Assembly (NCBI GenBank): GCA_026225945.1
Contig: JAMJFZ010001131.1
Span: 26,254,001 to 26,318,000, forward strand
Direction: 5' to 3'
Length of the DNA: 64,000 bases
Source of the DNA: Cricetomys ansorgei
Taxonomy: Eukaryota; Chordata; Mammalia; Rodentia; Nesomyidae
Shown here in pieces: positions 12,607 to 26,500 of the stretch. Made by a program: the position numbers and the translations under genes. Each line of letters opens with the position of its first letter. Within the stretch, counting starts at the first letter, position 1. Under the pieces are notes generated by a model. That model saw only the letters and a list, made by a program, of their open reading frames with translations, did no database searches and was not told where the DNA came from.

Positions 12607-14474
12607 TGTCACTTGATGTGGGCTAGCAAGCATATGCAGCAGAATCATACAAGTGTTAGCTGTTTCTGCAGTGAGAATGAGCAGTACTCTCTTTATAAAT
12701 CATGCTTCGGTATTTAAACATAAGTGGGAGCAGAAAGATGTGAGATTCTACAGCTTATCATGGAGCAGTAGCCTTAAATTTAATACTTTATTTCCTACTC
12801 ATATGATACTTCAGGCTTTGAGTGTGAGACTTGAGGATCTGACATAGTAATTGCTGTCTGTATTGTTAATTGCAATGCATATAGATAATTTTGTTGGAAA
12901 AATCCTAGAGATTATTTTTGTTGGTATTATTTAAATGTCTTTGTTAAGAAAGTTTTATATATTATAGAATTTAGTTTATAGAAATTATAGTTTTATATAT
13001 TATAGAAAAGACATTATTAATACTTTTTGAGCTTGGAAAATTATTGGAAATTCCAGATGAACATAAATAATGATAGCAATTATTCGTTTACTCTTTTTGT
13101 TTTTGTTTTTTTGAGACAGGGTTTCTCTGTTGTAACTCTGGCTGTCCTGGAACTCACTCAGTAGACCAGGCTGGCCTCGAACTCAGAGATCTGCCTGCCT
13201 CTGCTTCCCGAGTGCTGGGATTAAAGGCGTGTGCCACCACTTCTCAGCTATTCATTTACTTTTGATTGATGTTTATATTGGATAAGTAGAGGGAAGTTTT
13301 CTAAGGGTGAGATGTTAGAAGATCAAGTATCAAAAGGAATTTTACTAGTTTTAGCTTAAACACATCATAGCTTTATAAGTACACTTTTTCAGATTTCATG
13401 TTTAACAATGAAAGCTAAAATTAGTGAATTGTTTATAAGAACTGCTCTTCTTAGTCTAATCTATTGATACCCATTTCTCCAATCTTGAGAATTTTCTAGG
13501 GATTACCATTACATTTGGTGCCTAAGATAATTCCTCATTATTGTAAAAGTCCTAAGTGCTTGAGTTTTTAAATTCCTGGAAATATGAATATCAATTTTTA
13601 GTTTTTAACTCAAATGTCGTCTGTGTCACTCTATGACCATATAGATTAAAGGCATTTCTTGATGATTATTCAAGATCACTTTGTATTTAAACCCACAGTA
13701 ATTACTTGATAACTCAAGAAAACTATAATGCCAGTAAAAACTAAAGATTTTTTAAATGTAATACAAATATTTTAACTATATCTAGTAACTCCAGTTACCA
13801 GTAAGACTAAGCTTTATGTAGATCCAAAAATACCAGCCTTCAATGACTAACTCAGATATTAGCTCACCTTTGAATATAACAATTTTCTTAAATTTAGACT
13901 ACTAAACAAGGAAATAAAAATGATCCAGTGATGGGCTGGAGAGATGGCTTGGGGTAAGAGCAGGACTGCTTTGCTAAGGACCTTGGTTTGGTTCTCGGTA
14001 CCTACATGGCAGTTGACAACTATCTGTAACTGCAGCTCTAGGGGAACCAGTGCCTTTTGGCCTCCTCGGGCCCTATATGCATGTGGTGGGTGCACTTGTA
14101 TACATGCAGACAAAACACACATACACATAAAAATAAGTCTTAAAAAAATGTCCTAATGAGTTTTGAGAAATCTTCACTGTGTTAGCCTAAAACTTGAACC
14201 ACACTGTTTACCTAATGAGACTAATAGGCTTCATTTGTTCACACAAACACAGCTACATTTAAGGATAATTATTGTGTACGGGTGTTCTATCTGCATGTAT
14301 GTTTATGTACTGCTTGCATGCCTATGGAGGCCAGAATAGCACATCAAATCCCCTGGAAGTGGAGTCACAGTTGGCTGTGAACCACCGTGTGGGTACTGGG
14401 AATCCTCTGGGTCCTCTGGAAGAACAACCAGTGCTCTTAACCATGGAGGAGCCATCTTCTAGGACTCTAAAACA

Positions 14475-14524
<50 letters not shown>

Positions 14525-17500
14525 GTAATCATACTTTATTTCTATAGTCATATAAGAAGTTTGACTGACATTAAAAACTTGAATTTGGCCAGGCAGTAGA
14601 GGTGCACACCTTTAATCCCCAGCACGTAGGATGCAGAGGCAGGTAGATCTCTGAGTTCAAGGATAGCCTGGTCTACAGAGTGAGTTCCTGGACAGAGCTA
14701 CACAGAGAAACACTGTCTCAAAAATAAAACAAAACAACAAAAATCAAAAACAAAAACAAAACCCTTGAATTTGATATAGCACCTATATCACATTTTGATG
14801 ATTGCCATATATACATTATTTCAAATAGAAAAACAAGTTACTGGATTTAGTAAACTGCTGTACTTTTATAATTTAAGAGTCATATAATCAGTTATTTTAG
14901 GGAGAATGTTGTTAGGTTGTAAACGTTTCTTACTGTAAATATATCACATCCTCTACACTCCCACAAGTGCTCTACATGTGTGTAACAGTGAGGAGTGGTA
15001 TTCCTGTAAATTTTAGGATCAGATGTGATTGGGTATCCAGCTATTATTGGTCAGTTCAGTGTTTGCAATCAAATCATCTTTGAATGTCACTTTGTCTCCA
15101 CTCTGGCTTTAGAAAGAAACTCCTGAGTTTCAGATGGGAGCAGACCATAAACCCTGTAAACCACATGAGAGTAGGCTTTAGACCCTACAGCCTGCTCTCC
15201 TTCCCAGCACAGTCGACACGTGTCATCCTCTAAGAGCCTGGCCCCTGGGGTTTTTTGTTCTGGATCAGGAAGTCTTAGCCTGTCAGCTCCCTGTTGTCCT
15301 TCTTGAAGCCATTTCATTCTGTTTCCATGTTTCCTAGTCCTAGCATTCCCTCACCTGTCTGCTGGCTGTGCTAACCCTTTGGCCAGACTACTCAGTTCAC
15401 TCACTGTCCCTGACTTTGCAATGTCTCACTGTAGTGACCAGAACAACTTTGCTGACAGTCACCAGAGACCTTCAGTCAACAAGTGTGTCTTATCTCCTCT
15501 GACTCCGTAGTTGCATTCAGATCCCATGACATTACATCTGTTTTCTAGTTTACTTCCCAACCAGAGGATAGAGTGACTCCGAGTCTATATGTACATCTCA
15601 GATGTCTCTCAGCTGCAGGCTAACTATTAAACCGTCCATGTAAATTTCTTCTTGTTTGTAAGTATTCAGACTCAGTATGCACAGACCTTCACTTACCTTC
15701 CTTCCTCCCTCTCTGGTCATTTCTAATTTATTTTAATAAAGGCACCACACCCAGTTGCCTAAGCCAAGTACACAGAAGGCACCTTGATTCTTTTCTTGAT
15801 CCTTCCCACCAAATCCATTCAGACACAAACCCTGTCTCTTCTACCTACTTGATTAGCTCCTTAATTTGTCCACTTCTTTCCGTTTATACTCTGCCAACCT
15901 TAGTCCAGGCGATCATTGTCTTTATCTGTGGTTCTCAACCTTCCTAATGCTGCAACCCTTAAGTACAGCTCCTCATGTTGTGGTGACCCCCCCCCAACCA
16001 TGAAATTATTTTCATTGCTACTTCATAATTATAATTTTGCTACTGTTGTGAATTGAAATGTAAGTATCGGATATGCAGATGGTCTTAGGTGACCCCTGTA
16101 ACAAGGTTGTTCACCCCCAAGGGAGGTTAACCTGAGACCCCCAGGTTGAGAACCACTGACCTAGACTGATGCAGAAGCACCTCACTGTGCTGGCGTGCCC
16201 ATGCTGACCCTCCTCCAGTCTCTTCTCTGCACTAGATCTGAAGTCAGTTTTTTAAAAACAGAAACCACATGAGATTCCTTTGGGAATAAACTAATTTTAG
16301 GGCACAAAAGAGGTTGTGGTTTTTACCTTTTTGAATTGAAATATTTCTAAAGCATGTTATATAATGCCATCGCCTTTTCAAAGCAGTGTGCTGAGCATTA
16401 CTTAATGTCACATTTATCCAGATTTATTTATTCAGTTAACACCCTGCGGTCAGAGCTCTCGGGCCTTACACAATACTGCCTACTTAATACTGTAAACTTA
16501 CTTTCTCTTGTTTTATATTTGTTTACGTACATATTAATTGGGTGGAGGAGGCAGGTGTATGTCATAAAATGTGTCTCAAGGCTACAGGACGACTTGTGGA
16601 AGTTGGTTCTCTCCTGCCATGTGAGTCCTGGGGCTTGAACTCATGACTTGAGGCTTGGTAGCAACCTCTTACCAGCTGAGCCATCTCAGCATTTATTTAT
16701 TTATTTGCTTGTTTGTTTGTTTGTTTGTTTGTTTATGGCAGGAGCTCTGGAAGCCTAGGCTGTGGTCAAACTTGCTATGTAGCTGAAGATGACCTTGAAC
16801 TCTGCCTGTCTTCACCTCCCAAGTGCTGGGATTACAGCTGCATCCTACCATTTTCTGCTCAACTCTCAGTCTTGTATTTGAAACTTTGTAGATAGTTCTT
16901 CATTGTTCATTAAAGATTAAGATTTTAAACTCTCCCTCCTTCCTTTCCTTTCTCCCTCCCTAACTCCCTTCCTCTCTCCCTTCCTCTCCCTCCCTTCTCT
17001 TTTTATGAGATGGGGTGTTGTCATGCTGCCCAGCCTGACCTTGAATTCTGTGCTTGCACAGTTCTCTTGACTGCTCTCCTAAGTAGCTGAGACTACAGGT
17101 GCACATAACTGTACCAAGCTTTTTCCTTTTAAGTTTTTTTTTTAAGATTTATTTATTTTATTCTATGTGTATGAGTGTTTTATCTGAATGTATGTTTGTG
17201 TACTGTGCACATGCTTGGTGTCCACAGAATTCTGAATAAGTCACCAGTTCCCCTAGGATGGGAGTTACAGAGGGTTGTGAGGTACTGTGTGGGTGCTGGA
17301 TATCAAACCCTTCTGCAAGAGCAAGTGTTCTTAACTGCCGAACTAGCCAACCACGTAAAAAAATTTTTTTAAAAAGATTTTTCTTTTTAAATTCAAGCTT
17401 TTACTAACTATTTCACTGAGGTGTTGTGATATATCTGTTGTATTGGAACATTTCCCACCAATAAGGTAGACCTTTTCTCATCACTACTAAAATGCATAGC

Positions 17501-20500
17501 TCTGTTGGGTTTTGAACACGTGACGATGACTATTCAAGATAAGTTTCTGCTTATTTTTACAGACCTGTTGGTTTTTAAATGAAAAGTACATAACCCTCTT
17601 ATCAGTATAAATATGTAAGATATTTAAATGTGTTTGGGTGTGTGTGTGTGTGTTACTGTGGAAGGAAGTTAGACACATTACTCCATGGTTCCTTCAAAAC
17701 CAACTTCCTAGCACTCAGCAGATTATCTGGTACCTTCTCTATTCTCTAATTTTTTTCTTATGAAAAAACTGAGCTCAGGTTTCACAAGCACTTCAGGTTT
17801 TTATTTCTTCTTGTCTATGCTGTACGTTAACACAAGGTATGCCAGGGATTTTGTTTTTCATCTTTTCTCCCCAGGGTTCTCAGGCAACTAGCACTACAGA
17901 GCCTGCCCCATATTAAACTCTATCACCTAGTTTCTGAATAAATGAATAAATTAGAATTATGTAAAAAATCTTGGGAAATTACTGTTTGGAACAAGTTGTT
18001 GTACTGTTGTTTGAAGGTTAATCAGAGCAATCTTTGACATAGCTTCTCTTCAAAATATCTTAAGACACTGTACTCTAGGTAATCTCCCCCCCACACACAC
18101 ATACACACACACGCACGCACACACATACACACACACGCACACACACACACACACGCACGCACACACACACACTTCGTAGTTTTTAAGTAACTTTTTTCCT
18201 CTAACCAATTTGGGCTAGTTTTCTGTACCTTGACAAAGGGTTCTTGTCCAACAATACTTGTTTGTAATTGGCCCGCTGGAAACCTTTTAATAGTTTTCAG
18301 CCCATATCAGATGAACGCTGGATTTTGGTGTCAGTTTTTGCTGTTGTTTTTTTTTTTTTTTTCTTTTTTTTTTATGTTTCCTTTCATTCCTGTCCTTTGA
18401 AAGCCTGGTTTTTCATGAGTTAGCCTACGTTTACCTTATTCTCACGCTGACATGTCTCATAGCTCCGAGCCATTGCTTAGATACTGCTCAGAAGTGCCTT
18501 GTTGCATTGTTGGGTAAATCAGTTAAGTGTCAACTTGCATTCCCGTTTTTTCCTCTCACTGTAAATATCACAGGATGTGATTTTTATTTTATTTATTTAT
18601 TTATTTATTTTGGTTTTTCAAGACAGGGTTTCTCTGTCCTGGAACTCACTCAAGGCTGGCCTTGAACTCACAGCGATCCACCTGCCTCTGCCTCCTGAGT
18701 CCTGGGATTTAAAGGCTACCACCACCTGGCGATATTTATGATTTTTATATATAATTTGTAATTTTATATGTAATTTATAATTCATAATAAAATGAAGGCT
18801 AGGTTAGTGGCGGTGCTCACCTGTAATTGCAGCACTTCAGTGGGAGGCAGTCTGTAAAGTACATTTGTTAGCTAAGATGCTTAACAGCAAAAATGAGGTA
18901 TGTATTAATTTGTCGCACATGCCTGTAATCTCAGCACTTGGGAAGGTGAGACAGGAGGATCACTATTAATTTAGGCCTATCCTTGATTTCAGAAGGAGAC
19001 CCGGCCTCAAAAAAAGAAAAAATAACGGATTGTATTTAACCCTCCATAGTTAGTATAAAGTCCATTTTATCAGTAGAATTTTCGCCATTTCTGAATGAGC
19101 ATTCATTTCCAGATATATGTGGGGAAGGTACAACTGAGCAATTTTTCCAGACTCCTGTGTCTTGAGACCATCTCGAGTCTTCTTTACTCCTTCCCCTGCT
19201 TTCATGGCTTTGTTGCAAAGCTTTAGTTTTTAGCAGCCAGTGTGAAATAGAAGAAAATCTTCTCATTTGCACACAGTGATTGTCTAAACTGCTTTCTGGT
19301 CATCAGAGATTAAAGTTGTGAATAAAGTAACTAAGTCCCAAGGTCTCAGACCTGGTGAGCCCTGCCACCGTGGATAAGGGTTATAGAAAAAAACAAACAA
19401 ACCAACAGAAACCTCTCACCATTTTCTTATCTCCTGCTGTCTTCTCTCCCTCTCCTTCAGGGCAGCGGTGATCTTTCCATCACCATGAGGCAAGACTAAC
19501 AGTAGCATCCTCCCCTTCCTTGTGGACTGTTTGATGGCTTCCTTTTCCTTTCATATTCGTTTGTCTCATTCATGGCTGAGAGCTTTAAAAACACGAATCT
19601 AATTCTTCAGAAAACTTCATATCTATCATGGTATCAAGTTCTGGTCCTTGAGCACAGTGTTACAAAGTCCTTTCCTGATCACAGCTTCCCTCTCTCAGTT
19701 CCTTCTTTTGCTGATTGCTGTCCAGGGACTACGAGCCACACTGAAAGGCTTTCCTTAGCATTACCATGGCAGCTGCACCCTGCTGAACTGTTCATCCCAT
19801 CACCTGTCTCCACACTCATCACATTGTGTGGCACTGGCCTCCTCCCTGAGTCTGTACCACTCCTCGGAAGCAAAGCCGCAGAGGTAGAGGGTGCCGTGAG
19901 CTCTTGTTTTCATCCACAGTGCCCTCCCACAGCTCCTGAGTTTCGGTATTAATAACTACTTGAACTTAATTTGACGATACAATGCCTCATGTCAGAAGAG
20001 TCAGAATCTGATAGTGTAGGTAAACAACTATTTGTAATACAAAGTAGAATATAGTGGTACCCAGTAACATAAATTTCTTAACATTATAATCACGTGCATG
20101 CATCTTCTGTACCCTGAAAATCCTCTTCCTTGCTCTGGCATTTTTGCTGGGTGTATAGTTACTCTTTGGATGCACATGATTACATGAAGGGAAGCAGTCT
20201 TAACCTAGTTCAGAGAATCCTCTACCTTTGTTCTCACTGCCCCTTCTCACACTTAAGTCCTTGAAAAAATGCAGCTGCTCCTGGCTCCCAATCAGGAAAG
20301 AGTGCTTGGACCGTGACAGCAAACCACAGTAGCAGATCCGAATCCCTGACAAAAGGCAGCCATTAGCAGAGGATGGTATATTCTGTGCATGTAACACAGC
20401 TATTTAAGATTATAGTGAAGAATTCCTTACAAGATTAAAGATTCTTAATTTTTGCTAAAACCATCAAGTAAATTTAAAACTTTGTTTATAGCTTACTTAT

Positions 20501-23500
20501 TTAGCTATAGTGGAAATTTCCCTCAAGAAAGCAGGTATATGTAAATTAAATTTCTTATCATTTTTGTTTCTATATTTTAGAACTGTACCTAAACTTACAA
20601 ATTCATGGCAGTTTCTCACAAAGCCTAAAATCCACTAACCGAATGCCTTTAAACTCTCAGTTTTTAACCTGTAAAAACATACACTCAATCTTGAAGAGTT
20701 TATCATAGCTTGATAACAGCCTTATTTGTGCCCCATTTGCAGTTAGTGGGTTGATTTTTTTGTTTGTGTTGGGGAATAGCTCTTATTTTATTTTATTTTA
20801 GGTTTTTGCTTGTTTTGTCTTTGAGACAGGGTCTCACTATGTAGCTCTGGCTGTTGAAGCACTCACTATGTTAGCCCAGGCTGTCCTCGATCTCAGATCT
20901 GCCTGCCTCCTAGATTTTATTATGTTTTAATTGACTACATGTCCATTAATCCTGGCTATGATATTAACTATTAAAATTCTTAAAGGATAATAAGATTTTA
21001 AAGTGCCTGTTGCCTTCTTTGTACTGAACGATCAATATTTATTGCCTGAATATGGCTTCCCATCTGAAGTTCTTAAAAGGCAAAAATCTGTATTATTCTC
21101 ATAGAACATAGGAAAGTTATCTTCTAAAGTCATGATCCTTTATATAGGAGAAACATTAGTGTTTTGTTAATTTCTCCATGATATTGCTGCTTTAAGTCTG
21201 GTGTGGTGTATGCCTCCAGCCTCAGCACCTAAGAGGTGACAGCAGGAGGACCAGGATCCTGTTCTAGGTCATGCTTACCTACAGGGCCGGTAGCCTGCCC
21301 TGCGTGTGACCCATCGCAAAACAAAAACAGAAAAACTATAAATGTTTATTTATAGGTAATCTATCAACAGATATTTTTATAACACTTCTGTGTGTGTGTG
21401 CATGTGTGTGAGGTAAGAGGATAACTTGTGGGAATCAGTTCTCTCTTTCCACCATGCGGGACCTAGGGATCGAACTCAGGTTGTCAAGCATGGTGGCACT
21501 GCCCCTGCCCACTGAGCCATCTCGATAGCTCAAGGACATTTTAAACCATAATAATATTATGTAAGGAAAACACTATAGGATTTATGTAATTAGTAAATAG
21601 GAACACTTAAATAGGTGGTTTTTGGAAATGTATCTTTTACAGAAGCACACACGTACAACTGAGTGATTATGTGTTGTCTTTCTTTGCTAGTAAACAGTTC
21701 TTTTAGTTTTACTCTGAAGCAGAGGTAATGAGTAGCCAACCTCTGTCATTGTCACTTGATATTGTCAGCAAGTGCTTTAAAGGGCTGCAGTGGCAAATAC
21801 AGAGGCTGCTGGAGAAAAGCAGGCCAGAGGAGAGAAGGGAGGTGACAAGGTCTGGGCCAAAATACAATTGTATCATCTACTTAAAATGAATCCAGATTAA
21901 TAAAAAAAAAAAATAGTCTCATCTAAACAGGAAACCTTTGCCACTGACCTCGTGACCTTCGTTTGTATTCATTCAATGACACTACTTTATATAAAAATAC
22001 TTTTGTCATTGTTCTTATCTCCCAATATATTTGTGTAGGCCACGTGACATTTTTTCCCCATAAAAATAAAGTCAGATGAGGTAAAAACAGTTCTCTTGCT
22101 CCATTCGGAGTCTTTCCCTCCTGACTCTTATTAGTCTTTGGTGGTACTCCGGGCAGGGCTGGAGTGGCAGGTGGCATGAAAAGACTGGCCTCTAGTTGTA
22201 ACAGGTCTTTGTTATCCCTGTGAGTTAGGCGTTGGGGCTGGACTCAGCGGTGGAACACCCTAGCATCCAGGAGGCCGGCGTCTAGAGCTCGGGAACAGCA
22301 AAACAGCCAAAGCATTAAATATGACACCTATGTCCTCAGAGACAAAGGTGACATCACATCTCTTCCTGGTCAACTGTGGTTCACATTTGTATGTTTTGCC
22401 TTTACAGCCTGAGGAAGAACCTGATCCTGAAGAGAGGGACAACTTCCTCCAACAGCTTTATAAGTTTATGGAAGACAGAGGTATGTCATTTTTATGGCTG
22501 TACATTTGAGGTACGTGTACTGTTTCTGCTGTGTTAGGTGCCTTGTATTCCGATGCAGGCCTACAGATGAGTTGTACCTGATGGCAGTTAAATGCTTGGA
22601 ATAAAACCAAACTATTTAGGTGAAATACATAGGAAGCCAATGTTTATATAATGAAATTCAGTCTCCTTTGTGCTTATAAATGATTAAAATAATCAGAAAT
22701 AGAAAGTGACTGGTCACACTGTTAACTCTGCATCGTCATTTACTATCACAGTGCTGATGCTCGCTCGAGGCGCTGCTCACCCGATCCTCCGTCTCCTCGG
22801 GCTGGAGATAGTGGACATCACTCTGTCTGAGTGGGGTGGGGTTTCCAGTAGAGGTAGAAGAAAGAGAACCATCATGGAAACAAAGAGAACACACTGACAG
22901 TTTGTAGTCCGAGGCCTTTCTTGGGCGATTCGGTCCTAGACATTCCGTGGGTTTGAGAAGTGATCCCGCAGAGAGCCACACAGTTTCCATAAGCAGCGGG
23001 CATGGAGCTGCCCCATCCGCTGCATTTAGCCATGCTGCCGTAACCCAGCAATGCTAGCCACGTCTACTTGTCTCAATTTTCAGTTCCATTTTCGCCCTTT
23101 CATTGGTATAGAGACAACTTGATTGATCGTAGAAGTGTGCAGCTCCTAAAATTCAGAGAGCCCCATAAAACTGAATAAAGAATGCAGAGACTGTGTCTCA
23201 TGTGATTTAAGGCCTTTTAAATGTATACTCTAATTAATAAATTTTGTTGAATTAGAAGTCAATAGCTTTACTTTCAAATTAGTATTTTTCATTTGACTAA
23301 ATGCTTTATCTTTCCCTCCTCACATTAAAAAAGGTACTCCAATCAACAAACCACCTGTTTTGGGCTACAAAGATCTCAACCTTTTCAAGCTCTTCAGACT
23401 GGTCTATCACCAGGGCGGATGTGACAGTGTAAGTATAACATCACTTTGGAAAATGTATTTGTTCATGTTGCTTGTTTGATGTTGTGTTGACATGCATTTT

Positions 23501-26500
23501 CTTAAAGAACACAAAATGCTAGTGTAATGATCATTTCCTGTGACAGCTGTTAACAGAATCTTAATTTTCCAGATTGATAGTGGTGCTGTATGGAAGCAAA
23601 TTTATATGGACCTTGGCATTCCGATTTTGAATTCAGCTGCTTCCTACAATGTAAAAACTGCTTATAGAAAGTAAGTAGCCCAGGTTCATTAAAGAATAAA
23701 TATCAGCCAGGTGGTGGTCGTGCATGCCTTTGATCCCAGCACTCAGGAGGCAGAGATAGGTAGATCTCTCAGTTCGAGGTCTACAGAGTGAGTTCCAGGA
23801 CAGCAAGGGCTACCCAGGGAAACCCTGTATCAAAAAACAAACAAAGAATAAACATTTACAGGGACAGCCTCATTTTAATGCATTAATACTCTAAGCAAGG
23901 AACATAATTGTCAAAATTTAGACTAGTAGACACTTGTGACTGAAGATATTCAGAGTTTACAACCTCCTTTACCACATTTTCCAAGTGATGCTGATTTCCA
24001 CTTTAACGTCAGGGATGCAGGGGTGCCCTTCGCCTGAATTCCAGCTCACAGTCTATAGTTTTGGTTATATACATGTTCTAGAACAAAGCTCTGGGTTGGC
24101 TCTGTTAAATTGTCACAGTCTTGGGTTCTCAGGACAGTAGTTTATGATATTTCTGTTTCATTCTTTCAAGGACATTTAGAAATTACTAACATACAAAGAA
24201 CACTTTTAAGATGGCTTGGTTTACTATTTATTTACATAATAGTCAAGTTAAATGCAAAGAATTTCTTAAAAGGAAACGTTGTGTGTTTAGATATCTCTAT
24301 GGTTTTGAGGAGTACTGCCGTTCTGCCAATATTCAGTTCAGAACTATTCATCACCATGAACCAAAAGTAAAAGTGGAAAGAAAAGACTTTGAGGAACCAA
24401 TGGAAGAGGCTCTACAAGTGGACCAGGAAATGCCTGTAATGGAAGTGAAGAGTGAACCTGAGGAGAATACTGACTCCAACAGTGAAAGTGACAGAGAAGA
24501 CGTAGAACTAAAGTCGCCAAGGGTGAGTTCTGACCTGCCTTAAGCACTTAAGCATTAGTTTAAAGGGTTATTGTGAATATCTGTGAATATACACATATAT
24601 ATAATTTATCTTAGTGACCTTTCCTTACCTGCATCTTATATTACTTCCTCTACTTAAAAGGCTCCTCCTTACTAGGCACAGTGCCTCATGCCAATAATCG
24701 CAGTTCTCAGCGTCCCAAGGCAAGAGGCTTGTCATGAGTTCAACTTGGGCTGCACAGTCCAGTCCAGGCCAGCCTGAGCCACAGCCCTAAAAAGCCAAAC
24801 CAAACAGACAAAACCACACACAACACAGTCCTCTCGTCCTCTTTCAGCTGCTGTTCAAGCATTTGCCCTCTGGCTCAGTCCTTCATACTCTTTCTTCGCC
24901 AAGTTTCTTGCTAAAATGTCACCTTAGGGAAGCTTGCACCGGTTGCCGTACCTACAATTGTTACTGCCTCCTTTCTCACTCTTTATCTGGAACATGCGTG
25001 CACAGTCTGTATTGGTTTATCTCTTTCTTTTTCTGTAGTAGAGTTGCTTTCCATGAAGGCAACCGTGAGTGTTGATTTTGCTCATTGATGAAATCCCCAG
25101 GCTTCTAGAATAAAGTACAGCACATAGAGTCCTCATTAAATAGTTGAACAAATTACTCCTTGGTGAGTGCCCTCAACCTGTTGTGCTTCCTGTAAATCTG
25201 TGTGCATATTGTAAGGCTTTATTTGTTCATACATTGATTCTTATCTTCTAACAGCCCCCCACACACCCATATTCCTCTCCATTGATAAAAGTTTTATGAA
25301 GGATTGCCATTCACCATTCTGACTCTTACCCAGTGATGGCTACATAGCATGATTTATTATCTTTTTTTTTTTTTTTTAAAGATTTTTATTTATGTATGAG
25401 TGCTCTCTCTGTATTATGCCTGCATGCCAAAAGAGAGCATCAGACCCCATTATAGATGGTTGTGAGCCACCATGTGGTTGCTGGGAATTAAATTCAGGAC
25501 CTCTGGAAGAGGTGCTCTTAGTGCCAGTGCTCTTAACTGCTGAGTCATCTCTCCAGCCCATGATTTATCATCTTATGGGTTGCCATTCTATCAAAGAATT
25601 TTGGTTCTTTGTTTTTGAGACAGGGTCTTTTAGTTAGGTAGCTCTGGCTATCCTGGACCATGCAGGCCTCAAACTTAAAAAATATCTGCCTCCTGGTACT
25701 GGAATTAAAGCTTTTAGTTTTAGTTTGCTTGGTTTGTTGTTGTTGTTGTTGGTTTTGTTTTGTTTATTTGCTTTTTGGTTTTTCAAGGCAGGGTTTCTCT
25801 GCTGTAACTCCGGCTGTCCTGGAACTCACTCTGTAGACCAGGCTGGCCTTGAACTCATAGAGATCCGCCTGCCTCTGCTTCCCAAGTGCTTTTTTTTAAA
25901 GGCGTGAGCCATCACTGCCCAGTGACTTTTAGTTCTTAATGTATCTTATTTGTTTGTGAAGCCATGCTTAATGGAAGGGAAAGGTAAAGTTACCTTTTGT
26001 AGTTGTTTAGAAATCTTGTTTTTAAATTGATCATTCTGTCATCTAATAAGTGAAATCTTTTAGTAATTTTCATGAAATGTGTAAATTTGTTTTTGTTTTT
26101 TTATTTTAAAGTTTGTTTATTTATTTTAGTTTTAGAGAGGGACTCATCTAACCCAGGCTCGTCTCAACTCACTATGTAGCTGTGCATAACTTTGAACTTC
26201 TGACCTTACAGCCTCTACTTTCCAAGTGTTGGGCTTACAGGGTTGAACTAAACCATGTCTTCTTCAGTTTTAGGGTTCTATGTGTGGGTGTGGGTGCTTG
26301 TGCAATCACACGCACACATTTATGTGGATGAACATGTACATTTGTGTGTGGGTGTGGAGGCCAGAGGACAAACTCTGTTGTTATTCAGGCACCAACTACC
26401 TTCTTTTATGGCAGGATCTCTCATTAGCCCTGGAGCTGATGGCTTAGGATAGGTGGGCTGGCCAGTGAGTCCCCAGCTCCTTTGGTCTCTACCTCCCCGG

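Noticed and set aside
15087..15317. 76-codon minus-strand frame as a small gene
   Set aside because: No start context, splice or family support, in an intron next to an old L2-type repeat.
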